NCBI GenBank assembly: GCA_945881965.1
Contig: CAMCVS010000003.1
Coordinates: forward strand, 124,001 to 188,000
Direction of reading: 5' to 3'
From: Paracoccus haematequi
Lineage (GTDB): Bacteria > Pseudomonadota > Alphaproteobacteria > Rhodobacterales > Rhodobacteraceae
Length of the DNA: 64,000 bases
Shown here piece by piece: positions 10,401 through 20,679 of the stretch. Position 1 is the stretch's first letter; every line of letters begins with the position of its first letter. The position numbers and the translations under genes were made by a program. The notes below the pieces were generated by a model. It ran no database searches and was not told where the DNA came from. It was given only the letters and a program-made list of their open reading frames with translations.

Positions 10401-11303
10401 ATGGCGTTGAAAGTGTTCTGGAACCCGGCGGGGTTTGATCTTGACCAGATCGGCGACAAACAATTCGCATCCGTGACCGACGGCGACACGCCCAAGATCG
10501 TGATGTCCATCCGCATGTTGTCGGTCGATACGCCCGAGAAAAAGGTGGTGGCGCGCGGCCTGTCCACCGCCGAGGCCATTGACCTGTTTCCCAAGGTGCG
10601 CGCCTGGGTTCTGACGGGCGACAGCCCGGTGGGCGACGCGCTGGCCGCGCATCTGGCCGACAAGCTCGACCGCCCGGACGCCCCGCAAGCGCATTGGGCA
10701 CAAGGTGCCGCCGCCACCGCCGCCCACAAGGCGCTGACAGATGCGCGGCTGAAACGGCCCAACGGCACCACGCGCAACCTGTTCCTGCGGGTCGCCGATG
10801 AACGGTTCGACAATTATGGCCGTCTGCTGGCCTATACCGCGCCGTCCTATGAGGCCGAAGAGCTGGCCGGGATGACACGCGCCGACCGCAGCACGTTCAA
10901 TCTGGACATGGTTGCGAATGGCTGGGGTGCGACCTTGGTAATCTATCCGTCGATCCCGGGCGAGCTGGACCTGCCGCTGCTGCAAGAGGCCGCGCGCGTC
11001 GCCGTGGCCGAGGCGCGTGGCGCCTGGGCCGATCCCAAGGCGCTGACCGGCTATGAATACCGCATGGTCGAACGGCTGGCGCTGCTGCGACAAAAGCTGG
11101 ACAAGGGGCAAAAGCCGACAGCGACCGACCGGAATGGCTGGGTCGAACGCTATTGCGCCGATATCAGCACCGGGCTGTTATATGCGCCGCGCGACTATTG
11201 CCGTGTGGCGGTGTGGAACCGGCTGTTCATCTGGAAAAAGGATGTCCGCGCCGCCGTTGCCAACCTTAACCTGACGCCTGCCCCCGAATTTGGCGGGGTG
11301 TGA
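10401..11303 (+). CDS. Staphylococcal-nuclease-like (SNase/TNase) protein
   Basis: A 300-residue protein with an SNase-type OB fold: DGDT at 27-30, R38-x4-D43-T44-x-E46 (SIRMLSVDTPE) and NYGR with R141. These match D21, R35, D40, T41, E43 and R87 of S. aureus nuclease with the same R-D-T-E spacing, so the active site looks intact. A roughly 70-residue insertion separates the two halves, and about 90 C-terminal residues are unassigned. No signal peptide is visible, so the protein may act in the cytoplasm. It sits between trpD and trpC with 49- and 45-base gaps and has no metabolic link to them. Function is inferred only from the motif set. Confidence 0.7.
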   Translation: MALKVFWNPAGFDLDQIGDKQFASVTDGDTPKIVMSIRMLSVDTPEKKVVARGLSTAEAIDLFPKVRAWVLTGDSPVGDALAAHLADKLDRPDAPQAHWAQGAAATAAHKALTDARLKRPNGTTRNLFLRVADERFDNYGRLLAYTAPSYEAEELAGMTRADRSTFNLDMVANGWGATLVIYPSIPGELDLPLLQEAARVAVAEARGAWADPKALTGYEYRMVERLALLRQKLDKGQKPTATDRNGWVERYCADISTGLLYAPRDYCRVAVWNRLFIWKKDVRAAVANLNLTPAPEFGGV

Positions 11304-11348
11304 TCGCGGGCACTTTCGCTTGCACCAATGCGGGGCTAGTATGCCCGC

Positions 11349-12161
11349 ATGAGCACAATTCTAGACCGCATCAAGGCCTACAAGCTGGCCGAAATCGCCG
11401 CCGACAAGGCCGCGAAACCGCAGGCAGACATCGAGGCCGAGGCGCGTGGCGCGCCCCCCGTGCGCCCCTTTGCGGATGCGCTCTTTGACGCCGCCCGCGA
11501 GGGGTACGGCCTGATCGCCGAAATCAAGAAAGCCAGCCCGTCCAAGGGCCTGATCCGCGCCGATTTCGATCCGGCTGCCTTGGCCGCCGCCTATGCGGCG
11601 GGCGGCGCGACCTGTCTGTCGGTGCTGACGGACACCCCCAGCTTTCAGGGCGCAAAGGATTATCTGGTGCAGGCGCGCGCCGCCTGTGACCTGCCGGTGC
11701 TGCGCAAGGATTTCATGTATGACCCCTATCAGGTCGCCGAGGCGCGCGCGCTTGGCGCGGATTGCATCCTGATCATCATGGCTTCGGTCGATGACGTGCT
11801 GGCCCATGAGTTGGAATCCGCCGCCGCCCATTGGGGCATGGATGCGCTGATCGAGGTGCACGACGCCGCCGAACTGGACCGCGCAACACGTCTGAAGTCC
11901 CGCATGATCGGCATCAACAACCGCGACCTTAACACCTTCGAGACCTCGCTTGATACCACGCGGCGGCTGTCGAAACATGTGCCGGGTGACCGGATGATGG
12001 TGTCGGAATCGGGCCTGTTCACCCCCGCCGATCTGGCCGACATGGCGATGTATGGCGCGCGGGTGTTCTTGATCGGGGAAAGCCTGATGCGGCAGGCCGA
12101 TGTCACGGCGGCCACGCGCGCGATCCTGGCCGATCCGCTGCAACCGGGGGGCGCGGGATGA
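11349..12161 (+). CDS. trpC: Indole-3-glycerol phosphate synthase
   Basis: Closes the indole ring from CdRP; cytoplasmic TIM barrel of 270 residues. Typical segments are [16 protein letters not shown] (catalytic lysines), [44 protein letters not shown] and [12 protein letters not shown]. It is a stand-alone TrpC with no TrpF fusion. The stop overlaps the moaC start by four bases, joining tryptophan synthesis to the molybdenum-cofactor genes in one transcript. Confidence 0.97.
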   Translation: MSTILDRIKAYKLAEIAADKAAKPQADIEAEARGAPPVRPFADALFDAAREGYGLIAEIKKASPSKGLIRADFDPAALAAAYAAGGATCLSVLTDTPSFQGAKDYLVQARAACDLPVLRKDFMYDPYQVAEARALGADCILIIMASVDDVLAHELESAAAHWGMDALIEVHDAAELDRATRLKSRMIGINNRDLNTFETSLDTTRRLSKHVPGDRMMVSESGLFTPADLADMAMYGARVFLIGESLMRQADVTAATRAILADPLQPGGAG

Positions 12162-12643
12162 GCGGGAAGGACGCGGGGCTGAGCCATTTCGACGGCGCGG
12201 GCGCGGCGCATATGGTCGATGTCAGCGACAAGCCGGTGACGGCGCGGGTGGCGGTGGCCGAGGGCTACATCAAGATGACGCCGCAAACCCTTGCGATCAT
12301 TGTGGATGGGCGCGCGGGTAAGGGCGATGTGCTGGGTATTGCGCGGCTGGCGGGCATCATGGGCGCGAAACGCACCGCCGATCTGATCCCGCTGTGCCAT
12401 CCGCTGCCAATCACCAAGGTGGCGCTCGACCTGACCCCCGATGCGGACCTGCCCGGTGTGCGGATCGTGGCCACGGTCAAGACCACCGGCCAGACCGGCG
12501 TCGAGATGGAGGCGCTGACGGCTGTCTCCGTCGCAGCACTCACCGTGTTCGACATGGTCAAGGCGGTGGAAAAGACGATGGAAATCGGCGGCATCCGCGT
12601 CACGCTGAAGGATGGCGGCAAATCGGGCAGGTTCACGGCATGA
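12158..12643 (+). CDS. moaC: Cyclic pyranopterin monophosphate synthase
   Basis: Second enzyme of molybdenum-cofactor synthesis, acting after MoaA to make cyclic pyranopterin monophosphate. The 161-residue protein carries the family motifs [44 protein letters not shown] (active-site region) and [24 protein letters not shown]. Start and stop overlap trpC and moeA by four bases each, so translation is probably coupled. No moaA or moaB is in the window. Confidence 0.97.
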   Translation: MSGKDAGLSHFDGAGAAHMVDVSDKPVTARVAVAEGYIKMTPQTLAIIVDGRAGKGDVLGIARLAGIMGAKRTADLIPLCHPLPITKVALDLTPDADLPGVRIVATVKTTGQTGVEMEALTAVSVAALTVFDMVKAVEKTMEIGGIRVTLKDGGKSGRFTA

Positions 12644-13809
12644 TCACCGTGGCGGAGGCGCTGGCAGCGCTGTTCGCGCTGGCCCCCCGGATGGGCACGG
12701 AAACCGTGGCGCTGCGGCAGGCGGCGGGGCGCGTGTTGGCGGCCCCGGTTGTGGCGACCCGCGCGCAGCCACCGTTTGCGGCGTCCGCGATGGATGGCTA
12801 TGCGCTGACGGCCCATCCGCAGGTCGGCGACCGGTTTCAGGTTGTGGGCGAGGCGCAGGCGGGGCGGCATTGGCCGGGGCAGCTGATGACCGGCGAGGCG
12901 CTGCGGATTTTCACCGGCGCGCCCGTCCCTGATGGTGCGAATTTCGTGGTGATTCAGGAAGATACGTCGCGGATGTCAACCGAGCTGACCATCGCGCGCG
13001 ATCCCGGTGACGGCGACAACATCCGCCCCGCAGGCGCGGATTTCGCGGCAGGCGCAACGCTGACCGCGCCGCGCCGGTTGCGGCCCGCCGATCTGGCGCT
13101 GATTGCCGCGATGAACGTGCCGCGCGTGACGGTGGCGCGGCGGCCCGAGGTGTCGCTGATATCCACCGGCGACGAATTGGTGATGCCGGGGGACGAGCCC
13201 GGCCCGGATCAGATCGTGGCGTCGAATACCTTTGGCCTTGCCGCGCTGTTTACCGCCGCAGGCGCGCAGGTGCGCGTGTTGCCGATTGCGCGTGACAGCC
13301 ACAAGGCCATCATGCAGGCGTTCGACCTTGCCGCCGGGGCCGACCTGATCGTGACCATTGGCGGGGCCTCCGTCGGGGATCATGATCTGGTGGCCCCCGT
13401 GGTGCAATCGCTTGGCGCGACGCTGGGGTTCCACAAGGTGGCCATGCGCCCCGGCAAGCCGTTGATGGCGGGGCAGATCGGCGCCGCGATGCTGATCGGC
13501 CTGCCCGGCAACCCGGTGTCGGCGATGGTCTGCGGCCATGTGTTCGTGGCCCCGGTGCTGGCCGCGATGCAGGGCCTGCCGGCCACGCCGGTTCCCCGCC
13601 ACCGCGCCGCCTTGCTGGCCCCCCTGCCCGCCAACGGCCCGCGCGAACATTACATGCGCGCGCAGGTCAGCCCCGATGGCATCATGGCCTTTGACCGGCA
13701 GGACAGCGCGCTGTTGACCGTGCTGGCAGAGGCCAATGCGCTGCTGGTGCGCCCGGTGAACGACGGGCCGCGCAACCTTGGCGACGTGGTGGATTACATT
13801 CCGCTCTAG
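12640..13809 (+). CDS. moeA: Molybdopterin molybdenumtransferase
   Basis: Inserts molybdenum into adenylylated molybdopterin. 389 residues with [13 protein letters not shown] near 45 (substrate loop), [20 protein letters not shown], and the [11 protein letters not shown] motif of the MogA-like domain near 245, followed by [11 protein letters not shown] and [10 protein letters not shown]. The start is an ATG overlapping the moaC stop (ATGA). This is the last gene of the trpG-to-moeA run; lexA follows with its own promoter. Confidence 0.96.
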   Translation: MITVAEALAALFALAPRMGTETVALRQAAGRVLAAPVVATRAQPPFAASAMDGYALTAHPQVGDRFQVVGEAQAGRHWPGQLMTGEALRIFTGAPVPDGANFVVIQEDTSRMSTELTIARDPGDGDNIRPAGADFAAGATLTAPRRLRPADLALIAAMNVPRVTVARRPEVSLISTGDELVMPGDEPGPDQIVASNTFGLAALFTAAGAQVRVLPIARDSHKAIMQAFDLAAGADLIVTIGGASVGDHDLVAPVVQSLGATLGFHKVAMRPGKPLMAGQIGAAMLIGLPGNPVSAMVCGHVFVAPVLAAMQGLPATPVPRHRAALLAPLPANGPREHYMRAQVSPDGIMAFDRQDSALLTVLAEANALLVRPVNDGPRNLGDVVDYIPL

Positions 13810-13817
13810 TGGGGCTG

Positions 13818-13846
13818 TTGACACAAAACGTGAACATGGGTAGAAC
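13818..13846 (+). promoter_or_regulatory. lexA promoter with SOS box
   Basis: TTGACA at 13818-13823 and TAGAAC at 13841-13846 are separated by 17 bases, a good sigma-70 type promoter. The sequence GAACATGGGTAGAAC (13832-13846) is a perfect alphaproteobacterial SOS operator (GAAC-N7-GAAC, the reverse of GTTC-N7-GTTC) covering the spacer and the -10. LexA bound here would block polymerase, so autoregulation is expected. Confidence 0.88.
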
Positions 13847-13887
13847 ATTCCTTAACAATCCGTTGCGGACAGAGGAAGGGATGCGCC

Positions 13888-14628
13888 ATGCTGACGAAGA
13901 AACAGCTTGATCTGCTGGAGTTTATTCACGCCCGCTTGCAGCGCGACGGGGTGCCGCCATCGTTTGACGAGATGAAGGATGCCCTCGACCTGCGGTCGAA
14001 ATCCGGCATCCATCGGTTGATCACGGCGCTGGAAGAGCGCGGTTTCATCCGGCGGCTGGCGCACCGCGCCCGCGCGCTGGAAATCGTCAAGCTGCCCGAC
14101 ATGCTGCAAACGCCAAAGGCCGATACCGCGCCCGAGGCGGTGAAACCCGCCCCGAAACCAAAGGGATTTTCGCCCCGCGTGATCGACGGCGACCGCCCCG
14201 ATGGCCCCCGCCCGCGCGGCGCGATGGACCTGTCCGAAGTCGCAGCCGTCGATCTGCCTGTGATGGGCCGCATCGCGGCGGGTGTGCCGATCGAGGCGAT
14301 TGCGCATGCGTCCCATTCCATCTCGGTGCCCGGTGCGATGCTGGCAGGCGCGGGCGCGCATTACGCGCTCGAGGTCAAGGGCGACTCGATGATCGGGATC
14401 GGCATCAATGACGGCGACGTGGTGGTGATCCGCGAAAGCCAGACGGCGCAGAACGGGGACATCGTGGTGGCCTTGGTCGATGACGCCGAGGCAACGCTGA
14501 AACGCTATCGCCGCCAGGGGGGCATGATCGCGCTGGAAGCGGCGAACCCCGACTATGAAACCCGCGTGTTGCCCGAGGACCGGGTGCAGATTCAGGGCAA
14601 GCTGGTGGGGCTGATCCGCACTTATTGA
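13888..14628 (+). CDS. lexA: SOS-response repressor/protease LexA
   Basis: Represses DNA-damage genes and cleaves itself when RecA filaments form. The 246-residue protein has an N-terminal winged helix ([32 protein letters not shown]), a linker of about 50 residues that is longer than in E. coli and rich in Pro/Lys, the A131-G132 cleavage site in GRIAAGVP, catalytic S167 in GDSM, and K205 in EATLKRY. The start follows GAGGAAGG. Its 3' end overlaps the convergent comEC stop by seven bases. Confidence 0.97.
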   Translation: MLTKKQLDLLEFIHARLQRDGVPPSFDEMKDALDLRSKSGIHRLITALEERGFIRRLAHRARALEIVKLPDMLQTPKADTAPEAVKPAPKPKGFSPRVIDGDRPDGPRPRGAMDLSEVAAVDLPVMGRIAAGVPIEAIAHASHSISVPGAMLAGAGAHYALEVKGDSMIGIGINDGDVVVIRESQTAQNGDIVVALVDDAEATLKRYRRQGGMIALEAANPDYETRVLPEDRVQIQGKLVGLIRTY

Positions 14629-16697
14629 CCGGGTGCCGCCAGATTGCGCGCCCAGAGCCGCCCCGTGCCCTCTGGCCCGCGCTGCCACGTGCCATCCGCC
14701 CGCATGGCTATCGGCCCCGGCAACTGATCCGGGCCGGTGACGCGGCACGGCAGGTCGGGCGGCGGGGCGTTCACCACCAGCCACTCATCCGCCGCGCAGG
14801 TCAGTGCCGCCACCCGACCCTTGCCGGTGACATGGCGCAGGCGCAGGCCGTCCACCACAGGCGCCTGCCACCGCGCCGCCGCCGCCACCTGCCCTCCCAG
14901 ATCGCCGTCGTTTTCCAGCCAGGTCTGCGCGACGAACCCTGCCCCCTCGGCGCGGCTGAGCGCGCGACCCGCAGGCGTCATCACGCCCACCAGCCCGCCA
15001 TCCCCCGCGATCAGCAGCAGCGGGCGGGCGGCCTGTGTCCAGATCACCAGCGCGGCCAGCACCGGCAACGCTCCCAGCCACCGCGCGCCACCCTGCCACA
15101 GCACCAGCCACAGCCCGCCAAGCGCCAGCAGCGGCAGAACGATGGGCTGCGGCGCGGGCACCGCCGATTGCACCCCCGGCCAGGACGCGATTTCATGCGC
15201 GACGAGCAGCGTCCAGTCCAACCCCAACCCCATCGCCCACAGTGGCAGCGCCTCCAGCCCCAAGGGCATGGCCAGCGTTGCGATGACGGCGGCGGGCATC
15301 ACCAGCACACCGAACAGCGGCACGGTCAGCAGGTTGGCCAGCAATCCGTAATGCGAGATCACGTTGAAATGCGCCGCCGCGAACGGGGCCGTCGCCAGCC
15401 CCGCCACCAGTGACGACAAGACCACCGACACCGCCCCTTGTGCCCATGACGGCCCCGGTCGCCAGCCACGGTCCGCCACCCATGAAAACACCGCGACCAA
15501 TGCGATGGTGGCGGCAAAGCTCATCTGGAACCCCGGCCCGGTCAGCGCGTCGGGTCGCGCCAGCAATACAATCAGCCCGGCAAAGGCGACCGCGCGCAGC
15601 GAAAACGCCCGGCGGTCGAACAGCAGCGCGCCAAGGATCACCGCCGTCATCAGGAACGCGCGTTCCGTGGCCACACCGCCCCCCGACAGCGCCAGAAAGA
15701 ACGCCGCCGCCGCCATTGCCGCCACCGCTGCAATCCGGCGGACCGGCAACCGCAGCGCCAGCGCCGGGACCAGCGCCAGTCCCAGCCGCACCGCCGCAAA
15801 CACGAACCCGGCCACGATGGTCATGTGCAGCCCCGAGATCGAGATGATATGCGCCAGATTGGTGACCCGCAGCGCGTTCACGGTGTCCTGCGCCATGGCG
15901 GACCGGTCGCCGGTGGCCAGCGCGGCGGCAAAGGCACCGGTTTCCCCCGGCAGCGCTGCCTGTATCCGCGCCGACAGCCGCATCCGCAGCGCCGCCATCC
16001 CGCCGCCTGTGGCTTCGGACCAGACCATGACGGGCAGGCGGGTATAACCCACACCGCCCAAGCCCTGAAACCAGCTGTTGCGGCGGAAATCAAAACCACC
16101 CGGTTCCGTGGGGCCGCCGGGGGCCGCCAGATGCGCGGTGAACAGCAACACCTGCCCCGGCTCTGGCGCGAACCCCGCCGCAGCGCCTTGCAGCGTGATC
16201 CGCACCCGCGCGGGCGTGTCGGTCGCTGCCATCCGGTCCAGCACCACATCCGACAGCGTCACCCGCACCGCATCGCTTTGGGCGCGGTCGATGGCTGTGA
16301 CGCGGCCCTGCACCGGGCCGTAATAGCGAAACTCCAGCACCGGGGCCGCCACGCGATGTGCCTGCCCGCCCGCGACCAGAAACCCCATTGCGATCAGGGC
16401 CAACGCCATGGCGAACGGCGTCACACCCTCGGGCAACAGCCATGATGCAGCAAGCCCCGCCAGCGCAAGTCCTGCGGCCCACGCATAATGCGCACGCAGG
16501 GGTTCGAATGGCAGGACGAAATACAAGCCGATCCCGCAGGCCAGCATCACCGGCACCCACGGGAACAACTGGCCCCTTTGGGCCATCCAGTGATCGCAAA
16601 GCGCGCGCCAGACCTGCAAGGCTTGTCCTGTCCCCAAGGCTTGTCCTGTCGCGTTGTGGCCGATAGACAGGCCGCGATCCTGCCCGCGATCCTGCAC
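14622..16697 (-). CDS. comEC: ComEC/Rec2-family DNA-uptake channel protein
   Basis: Polytopic inner-membrane protein of up to 691 residues. ComEC carries single-stranded DNA across the inner membrane during transformation. Visible parts are N-terminal helices, a DUF4131-type extracytoplasmic OB region ([22 protein letters not shown] near 150), the competence domain with [15 protein letters not shown] near 285, several helices, and a short C-terminal domain of about 150 residues that lacks the full metallo-beta-lactamase HxHxDH set. The first 30 residues are encoded by 12- and 18-base tandem repeats, so the true start may be further in, for example [13 protein letters not shown]. No other com genes are in the window. 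Confidence 0.88.
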   Translation of the reverse strand: MQDRGQDRGLSIGHNATGQALGTGQALQVWRALCDHWMAQRGQLFPWVPVMLACGIGLYFVLPFEPLRAHYAWAAGLALAGLAASWLLPEGVTPFAMALALIAMGFLVAGGQAHRVAAPVLEFRYYGPVQGRVTAIDRAQSDAVRVTLSDVVLDRMAATDTPARVRITLQGAAAGFAPEPGQVLLFTAHLAAPGGPTEPGGFDFRRNSWFQGLGGVGYTRLPVMVWSEATGGGMAALRMRLSARIQAALPGETGAFAAALATGDRSAMAQDTVNALRVTNLAHIISISGLHMTIVAGFVFAAVRLGLALVPALALRLPVRRIAAVAAMAAAAFFLALSGGGVATERAFLMTAVILGALLFDRRAFSLRAVAFAGLIVLLARPDALTGPGFQMSFAATIALVAVFSWVADRGWRPGPSWAQGAVSVVLSSLVAGLATAPFAAAHFNVISHYGLLANLLTVPLFGVLVMPAAVIATLAMPLGLEALPLWAMGLGLDWTLLVAHEIASWPGVQSAVPAPQPIVLPLLALGGLWLVLWQGGARWLGALPVLAALVIWTQAARPLLLIAGDGGLVGVMTPAGRALSRAEGAGFVAQTWLENDGDLGGQVAAAARWQAPVVDGLRLRHVTGKGRVAALTCAADEWLVVNAPPPDLPCRVTGPDQLPGPIAMRADGTWQRGPEGTGRLWARNLAAPGQ

Positions 16698-16740
16698 ATG
16701 ATCTTGCCCTCGACATGGTTAGCAAAAGGTTAAGACCCGC

Positions 16741-18183
16741 ATGACCCCGCCTGTCGTCACCCGCTTTGCCCCCTCGCCTACCGGGTATCTGCATATCGGC
16801 GGCGCGCGCACCGCGCTGTTCAACTGGCTTTACGCGCGCGGACGCGGCGGCAAGTTCCTGCTGCGGATCGAAGATACCGACCGCGCGCGGTCCACCCCCG
16901 AAGCGACGGACGCCATTCTGCGCGGGCTGACATGGCTGGGTCTGGACTGGGACGGCGAGGTGGTCAGCCAGTTCGACCGCGCGCCGCGCCATGCCGATGT
17001 GGCCCATGACCTGCTGGCGGCGGGCAAGGCGTATAAATGCTTTGCCACGCAGGATGAAATTCAGGCCTTCCGCGACCAGGCCGAGGCCGAGAAACGCTCG
17101 ACCCTCTTTCGCAGTCCGTGGCGCGACGCCGATCCCGCGACCCATCCCGACGCGCCTTATGTGATCCGCATCAAGGCCCCGCTGGACGGCGACACCGTGA
17201 TCCGCGACATGGTGCAGGGCGATGTCGTGATCCGCAATGACCAGTTGGACGACATGGTGATGCTGCGGTCCGACGGCACGCCGGTCTATATGCTGGCGGT
17301 GGTGGTCGATGACCACGACATGGGCGTGACCCATGTGATCCGGGGTGACGATCACCTGAACAACGCCGCCCGCCAGATGATGATCTATCAGGCGATGGGC
17401 TGGGATGTGCCGGTCTGGGCGCATATCTCGCTGATCCACGGCCCGGACGGCAAAAAGCTATCAAAACGCCACGGCGCTTTGGGCGTCGAGGAATATCAGG
17501 CAATGGGCTATCCGGCGGCGGGGATGCGCAATTACCTGACCCGGCTGGGCTGGAGCCACGGCGATGCCGAGATTTTCAGCGATGCCGAGGCGCAGGCCTG
17601 GTTCGATTTCGACGGCATCGGGCGCGCGCCTGCGCGGCTGGATTTCAAGAAGCTGGACCATGTGTCAGGCCAGCATATCGCGCGGATGGATGATGCTGCG
17701 CTGCTGCATGAAACGCAGGCGTTTCTGGCGGTGACCGGAGCCGCAGCCCTGACCGATGTGCAATCCGCGCGTCTGCTGGCGGCGATGCCCTACCTGAAGG
17801 ATCGCGCAAAAACCCTGCCGGAACTGCTTGAAAAGGCGCATTTTGCGCTGGTGTCGCGGCCGGTGGTGCCGGATGCCAAGGCGGCTGAGATGCTGGATGA
17901 CGTATCCCGTGGTATACTGCGCGAATTGACGCCGCAGTTGCAGAATGTTAGCTGGATACGGGATGAGATCGAGGCTGCCGCCAATCGCTTTGCCGAAGAC
18001 CACGGGATGAAATTCGCCCGTCTGGCAGGCCCCTTGCGGGCCGCGCTGGCGGGCCGAACGGCCACACCGTCGGTGTTTGACATGATGGTGGTGCTGGGAC
18101 GGGACGAAACGCTTGCCCGTCTGGGCGATGCGACCGAAACTGGGGCTGGAATGGAAAAGGGCACGGGGCCCGGCGCGGATTGA
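16741..18183 (+). CDS. gltX: Glutamyl-tRNA synthetase
   Basis: Charges tRNA-Glu. 480 residues, class I synthetase with the HIGH motif as HIGG (18-21, [16 protein letters not shown]) and KMSKS as KLSKR near 239-243. The catalytic core is followed by the alpha-helical anticodon-binding domain. Many alphaproteobacteria carry two GltX copies, one charging tRNA-Gln for the amidotransferase route; this copy alone does not show which. The end ([13 protein letters not shown]) is low-complexity. Divergent from comEC with only 43 bases between. Confidence 0.95.
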   Translation: MTPPVVTRFAPSPTGYLHIGGARTALFNWLYARGRGGKFLLRIEDTDRARSTPEATDAILRGLTWLGLDWDGEVVSQFDRAPRHADVAHDLLAAGKAYKCFATQDEIQAFRDQAEAEKRSTLFRSPWRDADPATHPDAPYVIRIKAPLDGDTVIRDMVQGDVVIRNDQLDDMVMLRSDGTPVYMLAVVVDDHDMGVTHVIRGDDHLNNAARQMMIYQAMGWDVPVWAHISLIHGPDGKKLSKRHGALGVEEYQAMGYPAAGMRNYLTRLGWSHGDAEIFSDAEAQAWFDFDGIGRAPARLDFKKLDHVSGQHIARMDDAALLHETQAFLAVTGAAALTDVQSARLLAAMPYLKDRAKTLPELLEKAHFALVSRPVVPDAKAAEMLDDVSRGILRELTPQLQNVSWIRDEIEAAANRFAEDHGMKFARLAGPLRAALAGRTATPSVFDMMVVLGRDETLARLGDATETGAGMEKGTGPGAD

Positions 18184-18278
18184 CCTGTCTGACCGTGGTT
18201 AACCGATCCGAAACCCGCAACGACCAAAGATGCCGCACGGGTGCAGCGCGCGCCCCGGCCTGACCAAAGGGACACGTG

Positions 18279-19571
18279 ATGCAACCGACCAAGACCGCGA
18301 CACTGAGCTTTGATGGCAAAAGCATTGATTTGCCGATGTATTCCCCGACTGCCGGACCGGACGTGATCGACATCCGCAAGCTGTATTCCCAAGCGGACGT
18401 GTTCACCTATGACCCCGGTTTCACCTCGACCGCGGCCTGCGAATCGACCATCACCTTCATCGATGGCGACGAAGGTGTGCTGCTGCATCGCGGCTATCCG
18501 ATCGACCAGCTGGCGTCGAAATCGCATTTCCTCGAAGTGTGTTTCCTGCTGCTGTACGGCGAATTGCCCTCGTCCGCCGCGCTCGAGGATTTCGAGACGC
18601 GGGTGACGCGCCACACCATGGTGCATGAACAGATGCACAACTTTTTCCGGGGCTTCCGCCGCGACGCACACCCGATGGCCACAATGGTGGGCGTGGTCGG
18701 CGCAATGTCGGCGTTCTATCACGACAGCCTTGATATCAACGACACCTGGCAGCGCGAGGTTGCCGCCATTCGCCTGATCGCAAAAGTGCCGACCATTGCA
18801 GCGATGGCGTATAAGTATTCCATTGGGCAGCCGTTCGTGTATCCGCGCAATGAACTGGATTACGCGTCGAATTTCCTGTCGATGTGTTTTGCCGTGCCAG
18901 CCGAACCCTATTACGCCAATCCGATCCTCGCCCGCGCAATGGACCGGATTTTCATCCTGCATGCGGACCATGAACAGAACGCGTCCACGTCCACGGTGCG
19001 TCTGGCGTCGTCGTCGGGTGCGAACCCGTTTGCCTGTATCGCCGCAGGAATTGCCTGTCTTTGGGGCCCCGCGCATGGTGGTGCCAATCAGGCCTGCCTT
19101 GAAATGCTGAAGGAAATCGGGTCGGTAGACCGTATCCCGGAATTCATCGCGCGCGCCAAGGACAAGAATGACCCGTTCCGCCTGATGGGATTTGGCCACC
19201 GCGTCTATAAAAACTTTGACCCGCGCGCAACCGTGATGAAACAATCCGCCGACGAAGTGCTGGATTTGTTAGGCGTTGCCAACAACCCGCTGTTGCAGGT
19301 GGCCAAGGAACTGGAACGCGTGGCGTTGCAGGATGAGTATTTTGCCGAAAAGAAACTGTTCCCGAATGTGGATTTCTATTCCGGGATCATTCTTGAGGCG
19401 ATGGGTTTCCCGACCTCGATGTTCACGCCGATTTTCGCAGTGTCGCGCACCGTCGGCTGGATTTCGCAGTGGAAAGAACAGATTGCCGATCCGAACCTGA
19501 AGATCGGCCGCCCGCGCCAATTGTATCTGGGCGAAACAACCCGCGATTATACCGATATCGAAAAGCGCTGA
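18279..19571 (+). CDS. gltA: Citrate synthase
   Basis: Condenses oxaloacetate with acetyl-CoA at TCA-cycle entry. The 430-residue type I hexameric form is recognised by [32 protein letters not shown], the active-site histidine in [30 protein letters not shown], and the active-site aspartate in [19 protein letters not shown] three bases upstream is possible, but ATG after AAGGGA is preferred. A strong terminator follows 18 bases after the stop. Confidence 0.97.
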   Translation: MQPTKTATLSFDGKSIDLPMYSPTAGPDVIDIRKLYSQADVFTYDPGFTSTAACESTITFIDGDEGVLLHRGYPIDQLASKSHFLEVCFLLLYGELPSSAALEDFETRVTRHTMVHEQMHNFFRGFRRDAHPMATMVGVVGAMSAFYHDSLDINDTWQREVAAIRLIAKVPTIAAMAYKYSIGQPFVYPRNELDYASNFLSMCFAVPAEPYYANPILARAMDRIFILHADHEQNASTSTVRLASSSGANPFACIAAGIACLWGPAHGGANQACLEMLKEIGSVDRIPEFIARAKDKNDPFRLMGFGHRVYKNFDPRATVMKQSADEVLDLLGVANNPLLQVAKELERVALQDEYFAEKKLFPNVDFYSGIILEAMGFPTSMFTPIFAVSRTVGWISQWKEQIADPNLKIGRPRQLYLGETTRDYTDIEKR

Positions 19572-19589
19572 TACAGCCCGAAACGATTG

Positions 19590-19618
19590 CGCCGCCCCGT
19601 CCTTTGGGGCGGCGTTTT
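19590..19618 (+). terminator. Intrinsic terminator of gltA
   Basis: Nine-base GC stem (CGCCGCCCC / GGGGCGGCG) with a seven-base loop followed by TTTT. It separates gltA from the RTX genes. Confidence 0.9.
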
Positions 19619-19738
19619 CGTTTGCTGATACTTGCGCGGCTATTGGGTTTCATTAACCAAGACGTGCAAAATGCGGCGATGTTCACCGCATGTTGACGCG
19701 CCCCAGACGATCCTCCGTGCATCAAATCGGAGGCGACT

Positions 19739-20494
19739 ATGGGCATAGTCTTGGCGATGATGCTGCTTGGGGTGCTGGGTCCGTTGCTGATCGGTACGGA
19801 CGAGGTCAGTGGCACCGATGATTCTGACCGAATCGAAGGCCGCGATGGCGCGGAAACCCTGCAAGGGGGCGGTGGCGCGGACCTGCTGCTGGCCGCCATG
19901 GGCGATGATGTCGTGTCGGGAGGTGGCGGTTCTGACTGGATCTTTGCCGGGGATGGCGATGATATTATCGCCGGCGATGCGGATGGAGATGTGATCCTGC
20001 CCGGCGCGGGCGCGGATCGTGTCGATGGCGGCAATGGCGATGATTTCATCGAGGCGGCCAATCTTGTGGACCTGGACGCGCTGAACGCCTCGCTGCGCAC
20101 CGCGCGCAGCTTTGCCGATATCCGCTTTGACTATGATTTCGCGGCAAAACCCGACGCGGGCGACAGTGTTCAGGGGGGCGGCGGTGATGACACGATCCTT
20201 GCCGGTCCCGACGATACGATCAGCGGCGGCGCGGGCGCGGACCAGATCGCCACCGGCGATTGGGGCCGTAACGCCCCGCCCGCGACCGTGACGGATTTCG
20301 ACCCGGACGCGGATATGCTGACCTACACCTATCGCGTGGGCACCGCGGCACCCGTGCTGACGACGCAAACCGACCCCGCAAGCGGCGATGTGACGGTATT
20401 GGCCAATGGGCAGGCGGCAGTGATTCTGCGCAACCTGCCGCAGGGGTTCGATCCGGGCCGAATCACAATCAGGCTTTGGCGCGACGCCGCGTGA
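19739..20494 (+). CDS. Small RTX (hemolysin-type) calcium-binding protein with N-terminal membrane segment
   Basis: 251 residues. Residues 1-19 are hydrophobic with no charged N-region, looking like a membrane anchor rather than a cleavable signal. Residues 20-110 are glycine/aspartate nonapeptides of the GGxGxDxLx type (GGGADLLLAAMGDD, GDGDDIIAGDADGD, GGNGDDFI), which fold as calcium-binding parallel beta-rolls. A second short block precedes the module GADQIATGDW...TVTDFDPDADMLTY, which recurs in the next gene. No toxin, protease or lipase domain is present. ATCGGAGGC before the ATG fixes the start. No type I secretion genes are nearby. Function unknown. Confidence 0.82.
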   Translation: MGIVLAMMLLGVLGPLLIGTDEVSGTDDSDRIEGRDGAETLQGGGGADLLLAAMGDDVVSGGGGSDWIFAGDGDDIIAGDADGDVILPGAGADRVDGGNGDDFIEAANLVDLDALNASLRTARSFADIRFDYDFAAKPDAGDSVQGGGGDDTILAGPDDTISGGAGADQIATGDWGRNAPPATVTDFDPDADMLTYTYRVGTAAPVLTTQTDPASGDVTVLANGQAAVILRNLPQGFDPGRITIRLWRDAA

Positions 20495-20679
20495 TCGCAC
20501 AGTTGACCGCGCCATTGTCGTGAAACGCGAAACATCCAACCCAAACAGAAGGGATTGAATAGACTCAGACCGCAGTTGTCGCCGGATGCGGGAAAAGCAT
20601 TTGGCAAGACCCGCCCAGGCGGCCATAAACATGGCAGAAATGTGGCGTAGTGCCCGTTGATTTGGATCAGGAGTTGGGT

